Assembly: GCF_034111725.1 (NCBI RefSeq)
Contig: NZ_JAWUWR010000086.1
Span: 1-8,513 of the forward strand
Source of the DNA: Thalassolituus sp034111725
GTDB lineage: Bacteria > Pseudomonadota > Gammaproteobacteria > Pseudomonadales > Oceanobacteraceae
Reading direction: 5' to 3'
Length of the DNA: 8,513 bases
Below the pieces are notes generated by a model that was not told the origin of the DNA, did not search any database, and saw nothing but the letters and a program-made list of their open reading frames with translations. This document shows positions 1 to 6,081 of this stretch, in pieces (position 1 is the stretch's first letter; each line of letters opens with the position of its first letter). Position numbers and translations under genes: made by a program.

Positions 1-608
1 ACAGCCAGTTCCGTTGTTGATAAATCAATATCACTAATATCAATAACAACTTCTTGCTGCTCTTGTTGCTCTTCTACCGCCAGCGCCAGATCCGTCTGCC
101 CGCCCGTCATCATCAGATAAACATCAGCAAGAATCTCAGCATCTAACAACGCCCCGTGAAGCTCCCGATGACTGTTATCAATACCATAACGTTTGCACAA
201 GGCATCCAAGCTGTTGCGCGCCCCCGGATGTAAATCACGTGCCATCAGCAGCGTATCGAGCACGCCACAAAAGGTGCGAGTTAAAGGCATATTCAACCGC
301 TTAAATTCGGCGTCCATCATGCCGACGTCAAACGCTGCGTTATGTATGACGAGTTCAGCACCGGCGATGAATTCGCGAAAATCATCGGCGACTTGCCCAA
401 ACAAAGGGGCACCTGTTTCATTCAACCACTCATTGGTAATGCCGTGAACTTCAACAGCCTCAGCATCAATAGCTCGATCGGGGTTGACGTAAACGTGAAA
501 ATGGCGACCGGTCAATTTGCGTTCTATTACTTCAACACAGCCAATTTCAATAATCCGATGCCCTTCACCGATACCTGTGGTTTCGGTATCTAGTACAACT
601 TGTCTCAT
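1..608 (-). CDS. dnaQ: DNA polymerase III epsilon subunit (3'-5' proofreading exonuclease), C-terminus cut by window edge
   Basis: This is the proofreading subunit of the replicative polymerase core. Translating the minus strand from the ATG at 608-606 gives 202 residues before the window ends. The three DEDDh exonuclease motifs are present: VLDTETTG with D7 and E9 (Exo I), HNAAFDVG with D94 (Exo II), and HGALLDAEILAD with H151 and D156 (Exo III). Residues 171-176 (QTDLAL) sit where E. coli epsilon has its beta-clamp-binding motif after TGG. A Gln/Glu-rich linker (about 179-186) follows, so roughly the last 40 residues, the alpha-binding tail, should lie outside the window. The start is supported by AAGGGG at 621-616, seven bases upstream. 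The ATG overlaps the rnhA stop codon by four bases (ATGA), which implies coupled translation. The protein starts only six residues before the first catalytic Asp, slightly shorter at the N-terminus than E. coli DnaQ. Confidence 0.96.
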   Translation of the reverse strand, partial: MRQVVLDTETTGIGEGHRIIEIGCVEVIERKLTGRHFHVYVNPDRAIDAEAVEVHGITNEWLNETGAPLFGQVADDFREFIAGAELVIHNAAFDVGMMDAEFKRLNMPLTRTFCGVLDTLLMARDLHPGARNSLDALCKRYGIDNSHRELHGALLDAEILADVYLMMTGGQTDLALAVEEQQEQQEVVIDISDIDLSTTELA

Positions 609-1039
609 TGCTTAACCCCTTCAACGCCACGATTAGCCAACTCATCGGCCCGCTCATTCTCAGCGTGTCCCGCATGACCTTTTACCCAACGCCATTCTAT
701 TTTATGACGAGCACACTGCTCATCTAGGGCTTGCCATAAGTCTTGATTTTTTACGGACTTTTTCGCAGCAGTTTTCCAACCGTTACGTTTCCAGCCAGCA
801 AGCCAATCGTTAATGCCCTGCATTACATACTTAGAATCTGTGGTGAGAATTACTTCGCACGAGCGACTCAATGCTTTTAAGCCTTCTATAACAGCCATCA
901 ATTCCATACGGTTATTGGTGGTATTAGACTCACCACCGCACAATTCTTTTTCTTTATCACCATAACGCAGCAAGGCTCCCCATCCGCCGGGGCCGGGATT
1001 TCCTTTGCAGGCACCATCGGTGTACAACTCAACTTTCAC
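605..1039 (-). CDS. rnhA: Ribonuclease HI
   Basis: RNase HI cleaves the RNA strand of RNA-DNA hybrids such as R-loops and primers. From the GTG at 1039-1037 the protein is 144 residues, close to the 155 of E. coli. The acidic active site is complete: D8 (YTDGACKGNPGPGG), E46 (TTNNRMELM), D68 (TTDSKYV) and D132 (ENERADELA), with H122 in VKGHAGH. The basic region around residues 83-97 (WKRNGWKTAAKK) corresponds to the substrate-binding handle. I chose the GTG start because AGGAAG lies five bases upstream and the sequence then begins KVELYTDG, as family members do. An ATG at 1078 would add a 13-residue unconserved extension and has no good ribosome site. The gene overlaps the methyltransferase by 11 bases and dnaQ by 4, so it is the middle gene of a coupled operon. 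Confidence 0.96.
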   Translation of the reverse strand: MKVELYTDGACKGNPGPGGWGALLRYGDKEKELCGGESNTTNNRMELMAVIEGLKALSRSCEVILTTDSKYVMQGINDWLAGWKRNGWKTAAKKSVKNQDLWQALDEQCARHKIEWRWVKGHAGHAENERADELANRGVEGVKQ

Positions 1040-1823
1040 ACTTTCTTCCTGTTTGATATGGATGACTAGATACAGCATCTTCAGACACACGGGCCGCAGG
1101 AACCGCAAATCCAAATCTCGGCTCCGGTGCCGCTCGACGACGCGGTCGAATTGTTGTCATGCCTGCTTGGGTCTTTCGTGCGACCAATACATAGACATTA
1201 CCCGAAGGAAAATTGGCACCTGCCATAACACGATCAATCCTGCGACTGACACTCTCTGAAAATAATTTGAAAGGCCAGCTATGGGCAACTGGAGTTACAC
1301 TCTCTATTCGAAAATCTAACAGTGTTAACCAATCGACTAACCGCTTAGGCGCAACTGGATTTGCAACCCAAGGCAATTCAGCTGAAAAGGTTCGTACCCA
1401 GCGCAGCGCCCCCCACCAAGATTGAGGATTAAAACCAACAACGATTAAATAACCGCTTGGGACAATACTGCGGGTCGCCTCTCGAATCATTTGATGAGGT
1501 CGGCTGGTCATATCCAAGGTATGCTGCAAGATAACCGCATCGACCGTTTCATCAGCCAACGGCCAATGCGCATCTTGAATTTGCGCCTGAACATCAACCA
1601 AACCACGCTGCCACGGCAAACCCAATCTAAAGCAATGCTGCATACGCGCTTCGCGCATAAATCGCGGATGATCATCGACTCCAGCATAGGCCAATTGATG
1701 TCCATGAAGCTGACAAATCCAATCGGCTATCCACCCGCCTTCAAGCGCCAACAGGCGTTGAGTATCGTTTCTTTGCAGCCAAGACTGCTGTGTTTCGACT
1801 TTTATACGATTACTGTGTCTCAT
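1029..1823 (-). CDS. YafS-like class I SAM-dependent methyltransferase
   Basis: This 264-residue protein resembles E. coli YafS, an uncharacterised methyltransferase encoded next to rnhA. The recognisable part is the second half of the Rossmann fold: WPLADETVDAVILQHTL (87-103, motif around strand 4), PHQMIREATRSIVPSGYLIVVGFNPQS (109-135, post-motif region), and a late strand, NVYVLVARK (209-217). The classical glycine-rich SAM motif I is degenerate; only YAGVDDHP (46-53) occupies that area, so activity and substrate are unknown. Residues 218-264 form a basic, Pro/Ala-rich, probably disordered tail (RPRRRAAPEPR). The ATG is preceded by AGGGG four bases upstream. It is the first gene of the methyltransferase-rnhA-dnaQ operon, and its last codons contain the rnhA ribosome site. 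It diverges from mltD across only 72 bases. Confidence 0.85.
   Translation of the reverse strand: MRHSNRIKVETQQSWLQRNDTQRLLALEGGWIADWICQLHGHQLAYAGVDDHPRFMREARMQHCFRLGLPWQRGLVDVQAQIQDAHWPLADETVDAVILQHTLDMTSRPHQMIREATRSIVPSGYLIVVGFNPQSWWGALRWVRTFSAELPWVANPVAPKRLVDWLTLLDFRIESVTPVAHSWPFKLFSESVSRRIDRVMAGANFPSGNVYVLVARKTQAGMTTIRPRRRAAPEPRFGFAVPAARVSEDAVSSHPYQTGRKCES
1045..1050 (-). promoter_or_regulatory. Ribosome binding site that decides the rnhA start
   Basis: AGGAAG on the minus strand lies inside the end of the methyltransferase gene, five bases before the GTG at 1039-1037. It favours the GTG over the upstream ATG at 1078 as the rnhA start. Confidence 0.7.
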
Positions 1824-1895
1824 TTGGCCCCTTTCACCTTGCTAGCCGTGCGTTCGGAACTTAGACTGACAGAACCAAAACAGCATTGTAATCAC

Positions 1896-3443
1896 ATGAA
1901 GCATATCTCACTATGGTTGTTTGCCCTGATTTTCGCGGGCTGCTCTACAACCCAATCGGTGACGCTAGTACCAGTGGACAGCGAAACCGTGCAAGAGCTA
2001 GAAGTACTCGATCAATGGCAAGCTGACCAAACAGCGAAGACCGAATACGAAAACATCTGGGAGCGCGTCATTGCGTCCTACAAGCTCGATACTGAGCTTG
2101 ATAACGACCGTATCACAGCACAACTCAATTGGTATCGATCGCATCCCAAATATATAGACAGGGTAGCCGATAGAGGTATTCGCTATCTTTATTTCATCGC
2201 CGAACAAATTGAAGCTCGGGAAGTTCCCGGCGAGCTAGCTCTACTGCCGGTCGTTGAAAGTGCTTTTGATCCTTTTGCCTATTCACATGGTCGCGCTTCC
2301 GGTGTGTGGCAGTTTATACCGTCAACAGGTCGAGATTTTGGCCTACAACAAGATTGGTGGCATGACGGACGTCGAGATATCCGCGCAGCAACCGAAGCGG
2401 CCTTATCATACCTCAATGCTTTGCAGCGGCAATTCGATGGAGATTGGCTACTCGCTCTTGCGAGCTATAACTCAGGCGCAGGCACAGTACGCAAAGCTAT
2501 TCGTAAAAATCGCGAAAAAGGTTTACCGACAGATTTTTGGTCGTTGGATTTACCCAACGAAACCAAGGCTTACGTGCCTAAACTTATCGCTTTAGCCAAG
2601 CTAATTAAGTATCCAGAACGTTATGGTCTGTCCTTAGCACCTATCGATGACAAACCCTATTTCGCAGTGGTAAATACCGGTGGCCAGATAGATCTTTCCC
2701 AAGTTGCCGAACTTGCAGATACCGATCTCGATGAAGTATATAAATTGAATCCAGGATTTAATCGCTGGGCCACTCGCCCAGCCGGCCCACACGAAGTACT
2801 CGTTCCGATCGAAAAGCAAGAGTTATTCGAGCAGCGATTAACCGAACTACCATCATCCGAACGTGTGCGTTGGCAACGCTATCAAGTTAAAAATGGTGAT
2901 AGCTTAAATACCATAGCACGCCGTTACAGCACGACACCGGATGCGCTACAGCAGGCAAATGAATTACGTAGCAACACCATTTTTGCAGGTCAGCAGCTAT
3001 TAATTCCAAGCGCTTTCAAGAGCCAAGATACGTATTCTCACAGCTTAAGCCAGCGCATGGAACGGATTAAAAATTTACGTAAACCCAAAAACAGCAACGA
3101 ACGTATTGAATATAATGTTCAATCCGGCGATAGCTTTTGGGAAATTGCACGCAATCATGATGTAACTGTAAGCCAGCTCGCTAGTTGGAATGGCTTAGCC
3201 CCAAAAGATCCGTTACGAGTTGGTCAAAAGCTCGTCATATGGAGCGAACAAAAAGTATCGAACAAGCGGGAAGTAATACGGAAAATCAACTACCGCGTTC
3301 GCAATGGCGACTCACTGGCAGGAATTTCCCAGAAATTTAATGTCAGCATGGCTGATCTAAAACGCTGGAATTCTAACGAAGTTCGTAAAAAATACATCCA
3401 GCCAGGGCAGAAGTTGACCCTTTACGTAGACGTTACGCGCTAA
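1896..3443 (+). CDS. mltD: Membrane-bound lytic murein transglycosylase D (lipoprotein with three LysM domains)
   Basis: MltD cleaves glycan strands of peptidoglycan, forming 1,6-anhydro ends, from an outer-membrane-anchored position. The 515-residue protein starts MKHISLWLFALIFAGC, a lipoprotein signal peptide with the lipidated cysteine at residue 16. The SLT domain (about 105-215) carries the catalytic Glu121 in LLPVVESAFDP, plus SGVWQFIPSTGRDFGL and LALASYNSGAGTV, the conserved family 1 transglycosylase motifs. Three LysM peptidoglycan-binding repeats follow at about 327-371, 404-448 and 464-510, each starting Y-x-V-(K/Q/R)-x-GDS. E. coli MltD is 452 residues with two LysM repeats, so this is a longer form. 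The reading frame stays open upstream of 1896, but this ATG gives the lipoprotein signal, so I chose it. No clear Shine-Dalgarno sequence precedes it. The gene is divergent from the methyltransferase and sits 40 bases upstream of the solute-binding protein. Confidence 0.95.
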   Translation: MKHISLWLFALIFAGCSTTQSVTLVPVDSETVQELEVLDQWQADQTAKTEYENIWERVIASYKLDTELDNDRITAQLNWYRSHPKYIDRVADRGIRYLYFIAEQIEAREVPGELALLPVVESAFDPFAYSHGRASGVWQFIPSTGRDFGLQQDWWHDGRRDIRAATEAALSYLNALQRQFDGDWLLALASYNSGAGTVRKAIRKNREKGLPTDFWSLDLPNETKAYVPKLIALAKLIKYPERYGLSLAPIDDKPYFAVVNTGGQIDLSQVAELADTDLDEVYKLNPGFNRWATRPAGPHEVLVPIEKQELFEQRLTELPSSERVRWQRYQVKNGDSLNTIARRYSTTPDALQQANELRSNTIFAGQQLLIPSAFKSQDTYSHSLSQRMERIKNLRKPKNSNERIEYNVQSGDSFWEIARNHDVTVSQLASWNGLAPKDPLRVGQKLVIWSEQKVSNKREVIRKINYRVRNGDSLAGISQKFNVSMADLKRWNSNEVRKKYIQPGQKLTLYVDVTR

Positions 3444-3483
3444 ATTTGCGATCAATTTAAGCAGAGGAAAAATAGAATTTAGG

Positions 3484-5067
3484 ATGGCCATTACAATTCG
3501 CCTCTATTTAGCTCTTCTTGTCCAATTGCTGGCACTGCACTGCAGTGCCATTACTCTCGACTACGAAAACACAATAGACACAGATTTACTCGTTTGGAGT
3601 AGCGGTTTAGACCAGCCGATTTGGGCAGATAAAAGTGCCAAGCAAGGAGGCCACTTACACCTAACAACGCCCTCGCCTATTAATCATTGGCGCAGATTCG
3701 GACCAGAAACCCCAACCGTAATCAGTGAAACACTGAGTAAATTACACATCCCCTTATTGGCACGCCATCCGAATACCGATGCGTTAATTCCTATGCTGAT
3801 TAGCGAATGGGCAATAGACGAAGCAGAACAGCAAATTACACTGAGAATTGATCCATCATCGCGCTGGTCAGATGGCGTACCGGTAACAACCAGCGACGTT
3901 ATTTATACCCTATTATTTTTAACATCAGGCGGACATGACACTGAATATCAGCGTAATTATATAAATCAAATACTCGAGTCTATTACGGTTCATAATCCGA
4001 GCGAATTCACCTTGCATTTTTATCAGTGGAATAATTCGATCTTCGATTTTTTATTTGATTTTCGCCCACTAGCATCGCATTTTTACCAGGCTAGTGAAGC
4101 ATGGCCCTACGATTTTGATTGGCTAGTAGAGCCAGTTACTGGGCCATACCAAATAAATAGCGATCCCAACACAGACGAGTTATCGTTTTATAGGACACCC
4201 AATTGGTGGGGCGACAAACAAAAATTCTTAGCTTATCGCTTCAACCCGAAGCAAGTTACGCTAACAGTTCAATCCGCAAAGACACCCGCGAAGTTCAGTA
4301 TTGGTTCAGTGGATGTGATCAATACCACGAATGATGCCAATTGGAAGTCAGAATGGCTACGCAAGCTAACATTAACAAAGCACATCAACCGTTTGCAGTT
4401 TGCCCATCAAGGCGAGCGCCCATTTGCAGCTTTAGTATTTAATTCGTCAAAGTACTCAACGGAACAACAAAGCCAGATTATAGCGCGACTGCCAATAGCC
4501 GAGGCGCTGACTTTCACGAGTGAAATGCATGCTTTAATTAATAACCTTATCACTCAAGAACCTGCAGAGACAGTTGATATTGACGTGCTATACACAGATC
4601 CCGCGGATGGTTCATGGTTGGCAGAATTGGTATTAAAGCCCGTCAAATACAATGTTCGCCTACATCCTATTTGGGTAAATCAAAGAGAACTGAAATTCCG
4701 TCTTAAAACAAACGATTTTGACATCGCCTTGTTAAAGACATCAGCAAAAGACGATGCCAGCACGCAGTTTCAATCACTACTTGATTTATACCAGCAGCCG
4801 GGACCGTCATGGATAATCTACGACATTCCAATAAAACGCTACGCTTATTGGCAATGGCTCAAGCTTCCTGAGTCAATTGGGACGAAGATAAGCTCAGATA
4901 TATTTGATCCATTTGATCCCGTCACAGGCGGATTGTTTTGGATAGACCGCAAACTTAGAGCTGATACACTCTCGCAATCTGATAATAAGAAGATCGAAGA
5001 AAGATCCCCCATCATTCACAATCTCTATTTATCAAGTGACAAAGAAAAACTTAACAATAAAGAATAA
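3484..5067 (+). CDS. Orphan YejA-like family 5 extracellular solute-binding protein, shortened second lobe
   Basis: This looks like a periplasmic binding protein of the oligopeptide/nickel type (SBP family 5, YejA branch). Residues 1-22 are a Sec signal peptide (hydrophobic core 7-18, likely cleavage after SA at 21-22); the Cys20 context is not a good lipobox. Family signatures are KQGGHLHL (53-60), RWSDGVPVTTSDVIYTL (127-143), TGPYQI (219-224), NWWG (240-243), a lobe II strand at 364-371, FDIAL (412-416) and an aromatic C-terminal segment (about 444-488). At 527 residues it is short of the roughly 600 usual for YejA. The shortfall falls mainly around 320-365, where full-length members have an extended helical region. 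The last 35 or so residues are charged and unconserved. There are no permease or ATPase genes beside it. GAGGAAA lies 13 bases before the ATG. It is probably co-transcribed with mltD. Whether it still binds a ligand is unclear. Confidence 0.8.
   Translation: MAITIRLYLALLVQLLALHCSAITLDYENTIDTDLLVWSSGLDQPIWADKSAKQGGHLHLTTPSPINHWRRFGPETPTVISETLSKLHIPLLARHPNTDALIPMLISEWAIDEAEQQITLRIDPSSRWSDGVPVTTSDVIYTLLFLTSGGHDTEYQRNYINQILESITVHNPSEFTLHFYQWNNSIFDFLFDFRPLASHFYQASEAWPYDFDWLVEPVTGPYQINSDPNTDELSFYRTPNWWGDKQKFLAYRFNPKQVTLTVQSAKTPAKFSIGSVDVINTTNDANWKSEWLRKLTLTKHINRLQFAHQGERPFAALVFNSSKYSTEQQSQIIARLPIAEALTFTSEMHALINNLITQEPAETVDIDVLYTDPADGSWLAELVLKPVKYNVRLHPIWVNQRELKFRLKTNDFDIALLKTSAKDDASTQFQSLLDLYQQPGPSWIIYDIPIKRYAYWQWLKLPESIGTKISSDIFDPFDPVTGGLFWIDRKLRADTLSQSDNKKIEERSPIIHNLYLSSDKEKLNNKE
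3530..3550. repeat. Perfect hyphenated palindrome within the signal-peptide codons
   Basis: The ten-base arms TGGCACTGCA and TGCAGTGCCA flank a single C, giving a 21-base perfect inverted repeat. It lies 46 bases after the ATG of the solute-binding protein, within codons for the end of the signal peptide. It could form a strong mRNA hairpin or be a protein-binding site; no function can be assigned from the sequence. Confidence 0.6.
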
Positions 5068-5184
5068 GTCTGAGTCTGAAGACAACTTAATCTATCAACA
5101 AATCGGTGTATCCTAGCAGCACAGGACATCCGTTAAATTAGAATAATTGCCTACAATAAGGCTACGCAAAAAGGACGAAATATT

Positions 5185-5994
5185 ATGGGTATGCTCACGG
5201 GCAAAAAAGCGCTGATTGTCGGCGTAGCCAGTAAATTATCAATTGCTTACGCTATTGCCGAAGCTTTTCATCGTGAAGGTGCTGAACTTGCATTCACCTA
5301 TCAGGGTGAAAAACTAAAAGACCGCGTTGAAAAGATGGCCGCTCAATGGGGCTCAACTATCTGCTTGCCATGCGATGCGGGTTCAGATGAAGAAATTGCT
5401 AGCGTCTTTGCAACGCTAAAAGAACAATGGGGTGAACTTGATATTCTTGTTCATTCGGTCGGCTTTGCGCCCGCTCATGAACTTGATGGTGACTATATTG
5501 ATGTAACCACTCGCGAGGGCTTTCGTATTGCTCATGACATCAGCGCCTACAGTTTTGTAGCAATGGCCAAAGAAGCCAAGCCATTAATGCAAGGCCGCCA
5601 AGGTAGCATGTTAACCCTGACCTATCATGGCTCGCAGCAAACGCTGCCCAACTACAACGTTATGGGTCTTGCCAAGGCTTCCCTAGAGGCCTCTGTACGC
5701 TATTTAGCAGGTAGTCTAGGAAAAGATAATGTTCGAGTAAACTCGATCTCTGCTGGCCCTATTCGCACGCTCGCAGCATCAGGCATTAAAAGCTTTCGCC
5801 GTATGCTAAAACGAAATGCCGAACGCGCCCCCTTAGGGCGTAACATTACTGCGGCCGAGGTCGGCAACACCGCCGTTTTCTTATGCTCGGATATGGCATC
5901 AGGCATTACAGCACAAAACATTTACGTCGACGGTGGTTTCAATACTTGCGCCATGAGCATGGCCGATATGGAAGACAATAGTGACGAAGCCTGA
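5185..5994 (+). CDS. fabI: Enoyl-[acyl-carrier-protein] reductase (NADH), FabI type
   Basis: FabI catalyses the last reduction of each fatty acid elongation cycle, trans-2-enoyl-ACP to acyl-ACP, in the cytoplasm. The 269-residue protein is very close to E. coli FabI (262). The divergent short-chain dehydrogenase nucleotide motif is VGVASKLSIAYAIA (12-25). HSVGFAP (90-96) contains Gly93, at the position linked to triclosan sensitivity. The catalytic Y-x6-K pair is Tyr157 and Lys164 (NYNVMGLAKAS), with Tyr147 also conserved. SAGPIRTLAASGI (189-201) is the substrate-loop motif and YVDGGF (247-252) closes the fold. The tail, DMEDNSDEA, is unusually acidic. AAGGA lies nine bases upstream of the ATG. 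The 117-base gap after the binding protein holds no terminator I can see; TACAAT at 5152-5157 could be a -10 box, but no good -35 accompanies it. The gene ends at a strong terminator shared with ppiD. Confidence 0.97.
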   Translation: MGMLTGKKALIVGVASKLSIAYAIAEAFHREGAELAFTYQGEKLKDRVEKMAAQWGSTICLPCDAGSDEEIASVFATLKEQWGELDILVHSVGFAPAHELDGDYIDVTTREGFRIAHDISAYSFVAMAKEAKPLMQGRQGSMLTLTYHGSQQTLPNYNVMGLAKASLEASVRYLAGSLGKDNVRVNSISAGPIRTLAASGIKSFRRMLKRNAERAPLGRNITAAEVGNTAVFLCSDMASGITAQNIYVDGGFNTCAMSMADMEDNSDEA

Positions 5995-6008
5995 GTAGCT
6001 ACGCAGGC

Positions 6009-6046
6009 AATAAAAAAGGGGCGATCATTATCGCCCCTTTTTTATT
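6009..6046. terminator. Bidirectional rho-independent terminator between fabI and ppiD
   Basis: A 17-base-pair perfect stem (6009-6025 with 6030-6046) has a four-base loop and a GGGGCGAT/ATCGCCCC core. It is flanked by an A run on the left and a T run on the right, so it reads as an intrinsic terminator on both strands. It starts 15 bases after the fabI stop and lies 36 bases beyond the ppiD stop, which suits the convergent genes. Confidence 0.93.
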
Positions 6047-6052
6047 ATTCGT

Positions 6053-6074
6053 ATGGTGGCCAATCGACCACCAT
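6053..6074. repeat. Short inverted repeat after the ppiD stop codon
   Basis: ATGGTGG (6053-6059) and CCACCAT (6068-6074) form a seven-base-pair stem with an eight-base loop. It lies between the ppiD stop and the main terminator. No T run follows it in the ppiD direction, so it may only protect the mRNA 3' end or be incidental. Confidence 0.4.
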
Positions 6075-6081
6075 CTAATCG

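Noticed and set aside
193..593. Two plus-strand open frames opposite dnaQ
   Set aside because: They are antisense to a well-conserved exonuclease gene and show no recognisable protein features.
1491..1895. Open extension of the mltD frame upstream of its ATG
   Set aside because: It lies antisense to the methyltransferase gene, and the lipoprotein signal peptide begins at 1896, so the extension is not coding.
3530..3544. Sigma54-like -24/-12 element (TGGCAC then TGC)
   Set aside because: The distance between the GG and GC elements is nine bases rather than the required ten, and the match is a by-product of the palindrome.
5111..5157. Candidate promoter for fabI with TACAAT as -10
   Set aside because: No acceptable -35 hexamer occurs at 16-18 bases, so it is mentioned under fabI but not listed as a feature.
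5777..5912. Thirteen-base direct repeat GCATCAGGCATTA occurring twice in fabI
   Set aside because: Both copies encode ASGI within conserved parts of FabI, so the match is explained by protein sequence and codon choice.
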